Source of the DNA: Anaerolineaceae bacterium UBA6086
GTDB lineage: Bacteria > Chloroflexota > Anaerolineae > Anaerolineales > Anaerolineaceae
Direction of reading: 5' to 3'
Assembly (NCBI GenBank): GCA_002436005.1
Contig: DIXG01000088.1
Location: 17,290 to 81,289 of the forward strand
DNA length: 64,000 bases
The notes under the pieces are model-generated. The model ran no database searches. It was not told where the DNA came from and saw nothing but the letters and a program-made list of their open reading frames with translations. The position numbers were made by a program, and so were the translations under genes. This document shows, piece after piece, positions 1 to 8,867 of this stretch (position 1 is the stretch's first letter; each line of letters begins with the position of its first letter).

Positions 1-462
1 GAACAGGCGGCATTGATTGCCCACCTGTCCAGCGGGCGGATTGGCACTGCCATTCGCATGGCGGAGAATCCGGAAATATTAGCCAGCAGGCAGGAGGGGA
101 TTGAGAGATTCCTCGATTTACTGCCTGCCAAACGCTATGAACGTTTCAAGGCTGCCGAGGAGCTCTCTAAATCTTACGACACAGCACGGACAAACGCCGT
201 TGAAGCCATCTCCTTCTGGCTTTCTTTTTGGCGCGATGTCTTTGTGCGCGCCTCAGGTACCGCACTGCCTTTGGTCAATGTGGATTTAGCTGCGCAGGTG
301 GAAGAAACTGCGGCTAAGTTGACGGAATCCTCAGCGCGTGCGCTGGTGATTGCCCATGAAGAAGCCCTGCAGCACCTGGATTCAAACGTGAACGTACGGC
401 TTTTGTTGGAAACGTTACTGCTGAAATGGCCACAGCTGTCAGTGGCAGCCATCTCTAAATGA
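1..462 (+). CDS. holB: DNA polymerase III delta' subunit, C-terminal part
   Basis: The frame is open from the first base, so the gene begins outside the window and only the last 153 codons are present. The visible part starts with the motif AHLSSGRIGTAIRMA, which resembles the helical junction after the AAA+ module of clamp-loader delta' subunits. It is followed by an all-helical collar-like region ending in LLLETLLLKWPQL. The ATPase and zinc-binding parts would lie to the left. The protein would help load the beta clamp together with the HolA encoded at 19.8 kb. Assignment rests on the C-terminal pattern only. Confidence 0.72.
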   Translation, partial: EQAALIAHLSSGRIGTAIRMAENPEILASRQEGIERFLDLLPAKRYERFKAAEELSKSYDTARTNAVEAISFWLSFWRDVFVRASGTALPLVNVDLAAQVEETAAKLTESSARALVIAHEEALQHLDSNVNVRLLLETLLLKWPQLSVAAISK

Positions 463-493
463 GACTCATAATTGTAGGGGGTAACTGGTTCGG

Positions 494-1306
494 CTAATTG
501 AGTTCGACCGAGTAAATTTTGAGATCAGAAAATCGAATGGTCATGGTGTTCCCCGAGAGCGTTCGCGCAAACAGCCCAACTGACCCGGTCAGGTCCGCGC
601 TGATTCGTTCTTCAAATTGGAAGACCTCGTTGATGTACAGCTGGAATTGCCCTTCATAAACCCACAGGATAAAGCGGTTGGTGGCTGGTGACGCCAGCTG
701 CATTTGAGCAGCCTGCTCCCAGTCGTGCAGCACAAAGCTCTGGCCGCCCTGCATCAATTCCAGTCGGTATTGTCCCCCGCAGTTCATCAGCAGACGGTGG
801 TAGCTGGTGTTAGATTGATGCCAGAAGATGATCCCGATCTGATCGGCGGGTTCGCACAGGGAGGGTTGAACGGTGAGCTCCAGCGCAAAGTTTGATGGTG
901 CTGTATGCTGACTGATGGACAAAAGCGATGTGCTCGGCCTGGCGACCGCCAGGGTCAGGTATTGGGTACCAAATGCGATATTACCGGCGCTGCTTTGCTG
1001 TGTTTCCCAAAGACTCACATCTGTGAAATTGTCCTCTACCAGGATTTCGGTCAGCCCTTCGATCTGCCCCTCCTGGGTGGGATAGGGCGTTGGGCTGGCT
1101 TGCGGGATCAGCGTTGGTGTTGGTGTAGCGGGAAACCAATCAATGGTAGGCGTGGGGGTCTCGGTCTGGGTGGCTGTGGCTGTGGGCGGCAGGGGTTGCT
1201 GCGGCAGCAGTAAGTCGCAGGCTGAAAATAGGATCACCCCGGCAGCGACTATCACGCTGATGAGGATCCTTCGCGCATGTTGGCTTAAGGCAGAATGTTG
1301 CATCAT
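494..1306 (-). CDS. Lipoprotein with Thr/Pro-rich linker and concanavalin-like C-terminal domain
   Basis: Residues 1-30 form a lipoprotein signal (Arg-rich start, hydrophobic stretch, lipobox LFSAC with Cys about residue 30). A Thr/Pro-rich linker (about 35-75) then leads to a beta-rich domain (about 85-265). Patterns such as IIFWHQSNTSYHRLLMN and FILWVYEGQFQLYINE resemble LamG/DUF1080-like sandwich domains that bind glycans or proteins. No catalytic motif is evident. It is probably anchored on the outer face of the membrane. A TATAAT-like element lies close upstream of the ATG, so the mRNA may have almost no leader. Function unknown. Confidence 0.7.
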   Translation of the reverse strand: MMQHSALSQHARRILISVIVAAGVILFSACDLLLPQQPLPPTATATQTETPTPTIDWFPATPTPTLIPQASPTPYPTQEGQIEGLTEILVEDNFTDVSLWETQQSSAGNIAFGTQYLTLAVARPSTSLLSISQHTAPSNFALELTVQPSLCEPADQIGIIFWHQSNTSYHRLLMNCGGQYRLELMQGGQSFVLHDWEQAAQMQLASPATNRFILWVYEGQFQLYINEVFQFEERISADLTGSVGLFARTLSGNTMTIRFSDLKIYSVELN

Positions 1307-1436
1307 CAGGTCATAATTATATAATTAAAGTGTGCGAGTACCAACTGAGACATATTTTTCCAATTTTTGCCGCACATCAATTATGCACTCACCTCGATGT
1401 GGCAAATATGAGTTGAAAGATGATTCTTTCTGGAGA

Positions 1437-1445
1437 TGTTATAAT
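1437..1445 (+). promoter_or_regulatory. Extended -10 promoter of the LysM protein gene
   Basis: TGTTATAAT is a perfect extended -10 (TGnTATAAT). The expected start site is near 1452, about 20 bases before the chosen ATG at 1471. No good -35 is visible. Confidence 0.55.
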
Positions 1446-1470
1446 CTTTGGCAGGAAAGTATGGACAATT

Positions 1471-2277
1471 ATGAAAAAATCACATCTTGTTTCTTTGCTT
1501 TTGATTCTCACTCTGTTTGTTGGGGTGCTCATCTGGATGAGTCAGTCCCCTGAGCGTGAGGTTTTTGCGCAGGCTTCTTATCAAACGCCTACACCCAACG
1601 CAGAGGGTCAGATCATTTACACCGTTCAGGAAGGGGATAACTGCACGCGCATCTTCTTGCTCACCGGTGTCTCCATTGATCAAATTATCGCTCTGAACAA
1701 TTTGGGCGAGGATTGTTCGGTGTTTCCTTCTCAGCCACTCATCCTTGGGACGGTTGCACCTGCTACAGCCACACCCCGCGGGCCAGTTCCGACTGCCACC
1801 ATCGGTCCGCCCACCCCTACGCCATTTGATGGCAATGGTGAAATTTGTGTGGTGCTGTTTGAGGATCTCGATGGCAACCAGATGCGTTCTGAAAACGAAT
1901 TTTATTTGGCAGGGGGTGTTGTCAGCGTCAGCAACCGGGTAGGCACTTTTTCTGAAACCAGGGAAACCATTGGTGGCGATCCCGCCTTGGTGGAACCGAT
2001 CTGCTTTGGGGAGGTGCCCGAAGGTGAGTACAACCTGAGTATGGGTATTCCTGCTGGGTATAACGCCACGACGGGGCTGAATATCGCCATTTCCCTGACG
2101 GCTGGGGATACGGTTGTGGTTGATTTTGGCGCGCAAACGGGTGCTGAGATGATCAGCCCAGAGGCGTCCGCAACAGGCGGTGGGCGGTCGCCTTTGCTCC
2201 TGGTGATCGGGCTATTCTTCCTGGCTGGTGGCGGCGGTTTGGCGTTCTTCTTTATCCGTTCACGCATGAAATCCTGA
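1471..2277 (+). CDS. LysM-domain surface protein with C-terminal membrane anchor
   Basis: The start at 1471 gives MKKSHLV, a normal signal peptide, with AGGAAAG at 1453-1459 as ribosome site; upstream in-frame starts would precede the predicted transcription start. After the signal comes a LysM-like segment (about 35-85: IIYTVQEGDNCTRIFLLTGV, then a second half ending SQPLILG). A Thr/Pro linker follows, then a prealbumin/SdrD-like beta domain (CVVLFEDLDGNQMRSENE). It ends with one hydrophobic helix and RSRMKS. It should sit on the cell surface and bind peptidoglycan or another glycan. Its stop codon abuts the stop of the convergent molybdoenzyme gene. Confidence 0.75.
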   Translation: MKKSHLVSLLLILTLFVGVLIWMSQSPEREVFAQASYQTPTPNAEGQIIYTVQEGDNCTRIFLLTGVSIDQIIALNNLGEDCSVFPSQPLILGTVAPATATPRGPVPTATIGPPTPTPFDGNGEICVVLFEDLDGNQMRSENEFYLAGGVVSVSNRVGTFSETRETIGGDPALVEPICFGEVPEGEYNLSMGIPAGYNATTGLNIAISLTAGDTVVVDFGAQTGAEMISPEASATGGGRSPLLLVIGLFFLAGGGGLAFFFIRSRMKS

Positions 2278-2877
2278 TCAGCGCACTGTACGCTGTTCTT
2301 TCCATACATCCCCTTCATTATGATAGTCATTGGCTTCCCAAAAACCCAGCTGGTCTGAGGTCATCAACTCCAGCCCCCGCAGCCATTTGGCACCCTTCCA
2401 GAGATAGACATCTTTCAATTCACTTTTCCCAGGGATGGCACCGATCACGGCTCGTAAGGGGTAGCCGTGTTCTGGGGTGAGCGGCTGCCCGTCGTAATGG
2501 GTAGCCAGCAGGAAGTTCTCCTGTAACGCTACTTCCAGGGGCAGGTTGGTGGTGTAGCCATGGTCGGCATGCTGCATCAGGTAGCGTGCTTCTGGTTTGG
2601 GGGTGATCCAACCTCCGCTGACCAGGGTTTGCAGCGAGATGCCCTCCCATTCTGTATCTAATTTTGTCCATGTGGTCACACAGTGCAGGTCCAGCCGCAC
2701 CCGGGTGTGCGGCAGATCAAGGATCTGATCCCAGGTGAAGGTAATGGGGGTTTCGACAGCTCCCCATACTCGCAGATCCCAGGTGGAGGGGTTAAATTCT
2801 GGGATTGGTCCGTAGTGCAGGACAGGGAATTGATCTGTGAGGAATTGTCCGGGCGGGAGTCTGTGTTCAGGTTTCAT
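2278..2877 (-). CDS. Sulfite oxidase-like molybdopterin-dependent oxidoreductase (cytoplasmic)
   Basis: This 199-residue protein covers the molybdopterin-binding fold of the sulfite oxidase/MsrP superfamily. Cys66 in the motif LHCVTTWT is the expected molybdenum ligand. The segments GYTTNLPLEVAL, PLTPEHGYPLRAVIG and PGKSELKDVYLW match the family's cofactor-binding loops. There is no Tat or Sec signal and no C-terminal dimerisation domain, so it is probably a small cytoplasmic member of unknown substrate. It starts 8 bases after the UPF0173 gene stops on the same strand, so the two are probably cotranscribed. Confidence 0.85.
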   Translation of the reverse strand: MKPEHRLPPGQFLTDQFPVLHYGPIPEFNPSTWDLRVWGAVETPITFTWDQILDLPHTRVRLDLHCVTTWTKLDTEWEGISLQTLVSGGWITPKPEARYLMQHADHGYTTNLPLEVALQENFLLATHYDGQPLTPEHGYPLRAVIGAIPGKSELKDVYLWKGAKWLRGLELMTSDQLGFWEANDYHNEGDVWKEQRTVR

Positions 2878-2885
2878 GCGGGCTT

Positions 2886-3572
2886 TCAGGGGTAAACAAA
2901 GCTTTCGCTGGGTTTCAGGACGTGGACTTTGGCGTCTGTTTCGGCGTGCACCCTTTCCGCCCAGGCATCCGGGTCTTGCGCGATCAGGCCAAAGGTGCTG
3001 TAGTGGATGGGGATGACATGCTTGGGTGTGAGCAGCTTGACCGCCCGCAGGGCGTCCACCGGCCCCATGGTGTAATTGTCGCCGATGGGCAGGACCGCCA
3101 GGGCAATTCCTTCTTCCCCGATCAGGCGCATATCGCCAAACAAGCCGGTGTCACCCGCCATATAGATCTTCTCGCCGTCGTTGGTGGTGAGCAAGAAACC
3201 GGCTGGGTTGCCGCCGTAACTGCCATCCGGCAAGCCAGAGCCGTGCAGCGCCAGGGTCAGTTTCAGGTAGCCAAAGGGATGGTTAAACCCACCGCCCAGG
3301 TGCTGTGCATGGACTTTGACATCTTTTTTGCGCAGCCAGCCGCAAATTTCTGCATTTGAGATCACGGTTGCTCCAGTGCGTTTGGCAATCTCGATGGTGT
3401 CGCCGATATGGTCGCCGTGTCCGTGGGTCACGAGGATATAGTCGGCTTCTACCGATTCTGGGCTCACCGAGGCAGAAGGATTTTGCGAAAGGTAGGGGTC
3501 CACCAGCAATTTGTAATCGCCGGTTTCCACTGCCAGAGATGCATGCCCGAGCCAGGTCAATTTAAATGCCAT
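2886..3572 (-). CDS. UPF0173 family metal-dependent hydrolase
   Basis: This is a metallo-beta-lactamase-fold protein of 228 residues, the usual length of UPF0173. The zinc motif THGHGDH gives His50, His52, Asp54 and His55. The later ligands are AGDTGLFGDM and PIHYSTF. N-terminal LTWLGHASLAVE and DPYLSQNP are typical of this family. The fold suggests a hydrolase for a phosphodiester, lactone or thioester, but no substrate is established. It is the first gene of a two-gene unit with the sulfite-oxidase-like enzyme and is divergent from the PLP enzyme gene at 3899. Confidence 0.9.
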   Translation of the reverse strand: MAFKLTWLGHASLAVETGDYKLLVDPYLSQNPSASVSPESVEADYILVTHGHGDHIGDTIEIAKRTGATVISNAEICGWLRKKDVKVHAQHLGGGFNHPFGYLKLTLALHGSGLPDGSYGGNPAGFLLTTNDGEKIYMAGDTGLFGDMRLIGEEGIALAVLPIGDNYTMGPVDALRAVKLLTPKHVIPIHYSTFGLIAQDPDAWAERVHAETDAKVHVLKPSESFVYP

Positions 3573-3898
3573 TGCGTTTCTCCCTTCATCTTTTTGTGAC
3601 TGATAAATTTATTATACATCTACCTCAGGCAGGCTGAATGAAAATGGGGACGGTCATGTTTGTTTAACATTTGTCACTTTTTTAAAAAGACAAGTTTGGG
3701 AAACTGTGGATTTGGGTCGATTGTGCTAAAATACGGCTATGTTTTTAATCCAGTCTAACTGAGAATAATGTTCTCATCCAAATCCAACCTTCAATTCTTT
3801 CCCATTACTGGTGGTCAGGATCATCAACATGAGCAATTGGGATGGTCAGATTGGAATAAAGGCGATCAGGTTATATATTTTAATTCACGGAGGTTTTA
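3573..3898. other. Divergent intergenic region between UPF0173 and the PLP enzyme gene
   Basis: This gap of 326 bases holds the promoter described at 3724-3732 and an AT-rich leader of about 160 bases for the rightward gene. It ends in GGAGG at 3889-3893. I looked for a SAM riboswitch because the next gene belongs to Cys/Met metabolism, and saw no SAM-I core. Confidence 0.5.
3724..3732 (+). promoter_or_regulatory. Extended -10 promoter of the PLP enzyme gene
   Basis: TGCTAAAAT matches TGnTATAAT in all but one base. The expected start is near 3739, giving a leader of about 160 bases. The -35 position carries no recognisable hexamer. Confidence 0.45.
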
Positions 3899-5137
3899 AT
3901 GAAGGAATATCCAGGTAAGTATCGGGGTTTGACCACTTTTCTCACCCATTACACCGAGGTGGAGAACGCAGAAAATGCACACATCACACCCATCTATCAA
4001 AACTCGGTCTTTGCCTTCGACAGCACCGATTCTGGCGCAGCCATTGCCGGCGGCGAGAAACCTGGATATTACTACACCCGCTTGAACAACCCCAATCATC
4101 AGCAGCTGGCGCAAAAATTGGCGGCATTGGAAGCCTGGGACCTAATGAAGCAGGATCCCGAAAAAGATCCGGCTGAAATGGTGGGCGGATTGGTATTTGC
4201 ATCCGGCATGGCAGCGGTGACGGCAGCGATCCTCGCCTGCGTGCACAGCGGTGAGACCGTACTGACGCAGTCAGCACTCTATGACGGCACCTATTTATTC
4301 ATGAAGAACCTGGCGCCGCGCTATGGTATTAACGTAGTGTGGGTGATGGATAATTCGCCGGAAGGATGGGAGCAGGCTTTTGAAGCGCATCCGGAGGCAA
4401 AACTGGCTTACATCGAAACACCTGTCAATCCCACGCTGCGCCTGACGGATATTGCGGCTGTGGCGGAGTTGGCGCATGCGCATGGGGCGCGCCTGGGGGT
4501 GGATAACACCTTTGCCACGCCTTACTGCCAGCGGCCATTTACCCTGGGCGCGGATGTTGTGGTGCATTCCACCACCAAGTATCTTTCCGGGCATGGGCAG
4601 GTGCTGGGAGGTGCTGCGATGACCACCGATTTAGCGCTTTTGAAGGGTGATCTTTATTTGAATTATAAAATTTTGGGTGCAACTCCCAGCCCGATCGATA
4701 CCTGGATGGCGAATATCGGGTTGAAGACCTTTGCGTTGCGCATGGATCGGCACTGCCGAAATGCCATGCGAGTCGCACGGCGTCTGGAGGATCATCCTGG
4801 CGTCAGCCGGGTGTATTATCCCGGGCTTGAAAGCCATCCCGATCATACGCTGGCACAGGTGCAGATGATGGATTACGGCGGAATGATCGCTTTTGAGCTG
4901 GCTGGCGGGCTGGAAGCGGGTAAACGCATGATGGATCATGTGAAAGTGGCAACCCTGGCAGTTAGCCTGGGGAATGTGGATACCCTGGTGCAGCATCCTG
5001 CCAGTATGACGCATCGAAATACGCCGCGCGAAGATCGCCTGGCTGCAGGTATCACGGATGGGTTGGTGCGGCTTTCGGTTGGTATTGAAGACGCTGAGGA
5101 CCTGGTGCAGGATTTGTTGCGTGCGATTGAGTCATGA
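3899..5137 (+). CDS. Trans-sulfuration family PLP enzyme (cystathionine gamma-synthase/methionine gamma-lyase type)
   Basis: This is a 412-residue member of the Cys/Met metabolism PLP family. Key parts in order: YYYTRLNNPNHQQL near the N terminus, FASGMAAVTAAILA (cofactor phosphate region), YIETPVNPTLRLTDI, VDNTFATPYCQRP, and HSTTKYLSGHGQ, whose Lys227 should form the Schiff base. It would act in the cytoplasm on homocysteine, cystathionine, methionine or an O-acyl-homoserine. Sequence alone does not separate gamma-synthase, gamma-lyase and sulfhydrylase. The start is well supported by GGAGG five bases before the ATG. It is monocistronic and followed by tandem repeats. Confidence 0.88.
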   Translation: MKEYPGKYRGLTTFLTHYTEVENAENAHITPIYQNSVFAFDSTDSGAAIAGGEKPGYYYTRLNNPNHQQLAQKLAALEAWDLMKQDPEKDPAEMVGGLVFASGMAAVTAAILACVHSGETVLTQSALYDGTYLFMKNLAPRYGINVVWVMDNSPEGWEQAFEAHPEAKLAYIETPVNPTLRLTDIAAVAELAHAHGARLGVDNTFATPYCQRPFTLGADVVVHSTTKYLSGHGQVLGGAAMTTDLALLKGDLYLNYKILGATPSPIDTWMANIGLKTFALRMDRHCRNAMRVARRLEDHPGVSRVYYPGLESHPDHTLAQVQMMDYGGMIAFELAGGLEAGKRMMDHVKVATLAVSLGNVDTLVQHPASMTHRNTPREDRLAAGITDGLVRLSVGIEDAEDLVQDLLRAIES

Positions 5138-5150
5138 GTGCAGAGGAACC

Positions 5151-5373
5151 AACCCTCACCCCGCCCTCTCTCTTGGAAAGTCTTTGTAGGGTATGGTGAG
5201 TCTTTCACCGCACCAAAAAAGAACCCTCACCCCGCCCTCTCCCTTGAAAGTCTTTGTAGGGTGTGGTGAGTTTTTCACCGCACCAAAAAAGAACCCTCAC
5301 CCCGCCCTCTCCCTTGAAAAGTCTTTGTAGGGTGTGGTGAGTTTTTCACCGCACCAAAAAAAGAGCCCTCACC
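5151..5373. repeat. About 70-bp tandem repeat, three copies plus a partial fourth
   Basis: Units begin at 5151, 5222 and 5292 with AACCCTCACCCCGCCCTCT; a fourth, cut short, begins near 5364. Each contains GGTGAG(T)nTTTCACC, which can form a small hairpin, and CTCACC, which can pair with GGTGAG in the same unit. The units differ by only a few bases. The array fills the gap between two convergent genes, where it could act as a bidirectional terminator. Confidence 0.9.
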
Positions 5374-5405
5374 TTTTGAATCCCGTGTAAACGGAGAAGG
5401 ATCAG

Positions 5406-6746
5406 CTAATATTCGTAAATGCTCCCGCCGATGAATTCCCGGATGACAGAATTTTCTGGCACGATAGAATCATCGTCGATCGGCACCAAAGACTGCATCA
5501 ACTTGTAGACCCGGCTGGCACGCTCGTAGGCGTCAGCCCGTAGGGGGTCGCCCTCGTAGGCTTCAGTCCAGCGGGCGAATTCATCAAACAGCTTGGCTTT
5601 ATACATGGGCATCTCATAGGGCATGGCGCTGTTGACGACATAATCTGTGGTGTTCACATAGGGAATGATGTTACGCAGTTCACTATCGCGCACATAGTGC
5701 CAGTGGAGCAGCGTCTTGGTTGGGTCGTATGCCCGGTGCGATGCATCTCTCAGCATGCGGCGGATCAACCGCAGATCGGTCCAGCGAACATAATGTCCGT
5801 CGTTATCCTTGAGCTGCAAAAGGGGTTCGATATACAGGCGGAATTTCATCTCGGAGGGGATATCTTTGGTCATATCCGGGTAGAGCCCGTGCAGGCTGTC
5901 AATCAGGATCACCTCGTTTGGGGCTAATTTCATCGGCGTTTGGTCAAGATGCCGTGTGCCGGTCTTGAAGTCATAAAACGGCACCAACACCTCCTGCCCC
6001 TCAAAGAGGCGTGTGAGATGTTCATTGATCAGCTCCAGGTCCAGTGCCTGGGGCGTTTCAAAGTCATAATCGCCAAATTCATCCTTGGGGTGCATTGCAA
6101 GGTCGAAAAAGTAATTATCCACGTTCAGGGTAACCAGGTTCATGTTGTGCCGTGAAAGACGTTCCCCCAGCTTGATCGTGGTGGTGGTCTTACCCGAGGA
6201 GGACGGACCGGCAATGATTACCATGCGCAGTTCATCCTGGCGATCCAGGACTAATTTGGCAGCGTTTTCGACGTTTTCATGATAGAATGCTTCGGAGGCG
6301 CCTACAATTTCCGAAAGCTCTCCTTTGCGGATGCGTTCGTTCAGCGCTTCAACGGTATGAAAATTGTGATCAACAGCCCAATCTAAGATTCGCCACAATT
6401 TTGACCAGGGAATATTGCTTGAAGGCTCGGCTCGGCGCTCTGCTCGCTGTTCACGCAGGCGGGCGCGTTCTGCACGGTAGAGGATATAGGCTTTTGCAAC
6501 CCTGGCGTGTCCCTCTTCGATCAGCACTTTTTCCACAGCGTCCTGGATTTGTTCCACATGCGGTATTTCACCTTCCGGAATTTCTTCTTCCAGCGTTTTG
6601 ACCACAAGATCTGCTAATTTTTCAGAGGTATGTTTATCACGCCCGCCGACGGCAACCGCTGCGCGGTAGATTGCATTGATAATTCTTTGGGGCGTGAAGT
6701 CAACCACCGAGCCATCCCGTTTGATCACCGAAGTAAATTTGGACAT
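5406..6746 (-). CDS. ATP-cone / uridine kinase-like nucleoside kinase fusion
   Basis: The start at 6746 (MSKFTSVIKRDGS) has AAGGAG five bases upstream and is preferred to in-frame ATGs 15-18 bases earlier. Residues about 3-95 form an ATP-cone, the nucleotide-sensing domain of class I/III ribonucleotide reductases and NrdR (VIKRDGSVVDFTPQRIINAI, VEKVLIEEGHARVAKAYILY). After a linker comes a uridine kinase/phosphoribulokinase fold: P-loop GPSSSGKTTTT about residue 180, then NVDNYFFD and VILIDSLHGLYP. It probably phosphorylates a nucleoside or similar alcohol in the cytoplasm, and the ATP-cone suggests allosteric control by ATP/dATP. The substrate is not established. Confidence 0.85.
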   Translation of the reverse strand: MSKFTSVIKRDGSVVDFTPQRIINAIYRAAVAVGGRDKHTSEKLADLVVKTLEEEIPEGEIPHVEQIQDAVEKVLIEEGHARVAKAYILYRAERARLREQRAERRAEPSSNIPWSKLWRILDWAVDHNFHTVEALNERIRKGELSEIVGASEAFYHENVENAAKLVLDRQDELRMVIIAGPSSSGKTTTTIKLGERLSRHNMNLVTLNVDNYFFDLAMHPKDEFGDYDFETPQALDLELINEHLTRLFEGQEVLVPFYDFKTGTRHLDQTPMKLAPNEVILIDSLHGLYPDMTKDIPSEMKFRLYIEPLLQLKDNDGHYVRWTDLRLIRRMLRDASHRAYDPTKTLLHWHYVRDSELRNIIPYVNTTDYVVNSAMPYEMPMYKAKLFDEFARWTEAYEGDPLRADAYERASRVYKLMQSLVPIDDDSIVPENSVIREFIGGSIYEY

Positions 6747-6936
6747 CCTGACTCCTTTCATCAATCCCCGAAATTAGATCATGTTTGTATTTATTATAAC
6801 GAAGGAAGATTGTTTGTGCCAATAAGAGTTGTTGACTCAAGAGGATAACTGCGGTCAGAGTATGCGAGATTCGAGGAAATTGGGCTAAAGATGATCAGGG
6901 AACAGTGATTTTCGTTTATAACGGTTATGTATTATG

Positions 6937-7305
6937 CTAACCTTTTTGATTTTTCAATGATTTGACTGCTTTTTTCCCCTCACGGGTCAAGATGATCCAG
7001 GTGGTTTGTCCTAATCGGTGAAATGGATTGCCCCACTGTTCGACTCGATCAATCAACCCCCGCTGTTCCAACCGTCTTAACGCCCTGGAGACAGATGCCG
7101 AATTGCTTTTTGTGTAGGCACGCTTATTCAATTGATCCAGTTTTATTTCTTCCCCTGTAAAAGTGGGACGGGTCACCATCAATTTGCTGGTCCGTTGCGA
7201 ATTTTCCTCAAGATCGAACTCAGTGGTCTCGACTATCCATAATAAAATGGATTTCTGTAAATTACTGAGGCCTTTCGTTGGGTCGTTTTTATAGGTATTT
7301 GCCAT
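6937..7305 (-). CDS. Winged-helix DNA-binding protein
   Basis: This 122-residue basic protein has a winged-helix pattern. LSNLQKSILLWIVE is helix 1, SNSASVSRALRRLEQRGLI contains the recognition helix, and TTWIILTREGKKAVKSL forms the wing and last helix, as in MarR/PadR-type regulators. There is no effector domain. It stands alone between the kinase gene and a lipoprotein gene, and its target is unknown. Confidence 0.6.
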   Translation of the reverse strand: MANTYKNDPTKGLSNLQKSILLWIVETTEFDLEENSQRTSKLMVTRPTFTGEEIKLDQLNKRAYTKSNSASVSRALRRLEQRGLIDRVEQWGNPFHRLGQTTWIILTREGKKAVKSLKNQKG

Positions 7306-7595
7306 TCAGCACCACAATCAAGCATAGACAATCAATGTGATGGTTATTATTATATATCACTTATTCTCCCAGATTTGGTGTGTCCCAATCCTCACCAGAT
7401 CAAACCCGAGAAATGATCTCCTCAATAATGGGCATGATATCCGACGCAAAAGATGATTCAACTAGAAATACACGGCACATTTTGCGCCACCTGGGGATGT
7501 GCTGACGCGCCCATCCAGGAGTTATTGGCGATAACCCCCGCTTTGTGATAAGGTTAGGTTAAATTTCAAAATAACCTTGAGAGCAGGAGGATAAG

Positions 7596-8867
7596 ATGAA
7601 GACCAAATTTGCCCTCATATGCCTCATTCTCGGTCTGGTAGGGTCGCTCACGGCCTGTAATTCAACCCTTCCCGCAGATATTCCCACGGTAACACTTGAA
7701 GCTGCCGCCATACCTGAACTGCCAGGCGAACCGTCAGAACAACCGCCAGCCGTGGAGGACACACCATATCCAACCACGACCCCCGAGCAAGCCCTCATTC
7801 CCACCGAAACTTTGGTGGAGATAAGCGTGTCGCCCTTACCTGTTTTTGACGCACCCCTCATCCGCCGCCTTGCAATGTGTACACCCCTGCAGGGGTGGGC
7901 GCTGACTATGGATGGAAATCATGTCCTATTTACCGAGGATGGCGGGCAGACCTGGCTTGATACCACCCCGACAGACCTTGCTACCCTTCCCCCGGACTAT
8001 CTGACTTTTGGGATCCGACCCTTCTTTCGTAATGAAATGACAGCCTGGTTCACACCAAATTCGGCGGATGATGCGCTGCTCTATCACACCCAAAACAGCG
8101 GACTCGATTGGTCCATCACGGCGCTGCCTTTTGATCATGCCAGCTATTTTTTCCTGGATGATCTGTTAGGATATGCGCTGGTGGACCTGGGCGCAGGTGC
8201 AGGGTCCCATTATGTTGCCATCTACCGAACGCTGGATGGCGGTGCATCCTGGACACAGGTTTTCACCCATGAACCTGGAGAATCTAAATCGCTGATTGAG
8301 GGCGGGTCAAAGAATGGCATCACCTTCAGGGGCGTGGATAGCGGCTGGATTGGCGGCACGATCCCAATGGATGATTTCTTTTACCTGTATTACACACAGG
8401 ATGGCGGTGTCACCTGGGCAGAAGAAACGGACATTGCTTTACCCGCTGAATATATGGGCAGTTTTTTGGATGTCTGGCAGCCAATGTTTGTCAGTGAGAC
8501 AACTGCCTATCTACCTGTCCATGCGATCAACCCGGCAGGCATGCATTTGCTAATCTATCGCAGTGAAGATTATGGTGAGAGCTGGGCGTTTGAAAGTGGG
8601 ATTCCGGATGGACAGATGCTGGATTTTATCAATGTGAACGAAGGTTGGGCAGCCGCACAAACCGATCTTTATCGCACTCTGGATGGTGGTGGCAGCTGGA
8701 TGCTCGTGGCAATCCCCGGCATCCCTGCTGGCAGGGTCATTCTGGATGTGGATTTTGTGGATTCCATGCACGGTTGGCTGCAGGTCACGCCGGATGACAG
8801 CACCATGGATACCATCGAGCTTTATGGCACCACGGATGGGGGTGCAACCTGGCAGGGATTGAATTGA
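7596..8867 (+). CDS. Asp-box (BNR/YCF48-like) beta-propeller lipoprotein
   Basis: The lipoprotein signal ends in LTAC (Cys about residue 21), followed by a Pro/Thr/Glu linker. The rest is a propeller with seven Asp-box motifs: EDGGQTW, QNSGLDW, LDGGASW, QDGGVTW, EDYGESW, LDGGGSW and TDGGATW. Such repeats occur in sialidases and in YCF48/HCF136-type assembly proteins; no sialidase catalytic residues are evident. It should be displayed on the outer face of the membrane. Its stop overlaps the TTG start of the next gene (TTGA), so the two are translationally coupled. Confidence 0.82.
   Translation: MKTKFALICLILGLVGSLTACNSTLPADIPTVTLEAAAIPELPGEPSEQPPAVEDTPYPTTTPEQALIPTETLVEISVSPLPVFDAPLIRRLAMCTPLQGWALTMDGNHVLFTEDGGQTWLDTTPTDLATLPPDYLTFGIRPFFRNEMTAWFTPNSADDALLYHTQNSGLDWSITALPFDHASYFFLDDLLGYALVDLGAGAGSHYVAIYRTLDGGASWTQVFTHEPGESKSLIEGGSKNGITFRGVDSGWIGGTIPMDDFFYLYYTQDGGVTWAEETDIALPAEYMGSFLDVWQPMFVSETTAYLPVHAINPAGMHLLIYRSEDYGESWAFESGIPDGQMLDFINVNEGWAAAQTDLYRTLDGGGSWMLVAIPGIPAGRVILDVDFVDSMHGWLQVTPDDSTMDTIELYGTTDGGATWQGLN

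Noticed and set aside
3640..3898. SAM riboswitch before the Cys/Met-metabolism enzyme gene
   Set aside because: The leader lacks the SAM-I core segments and shows no matching helices.
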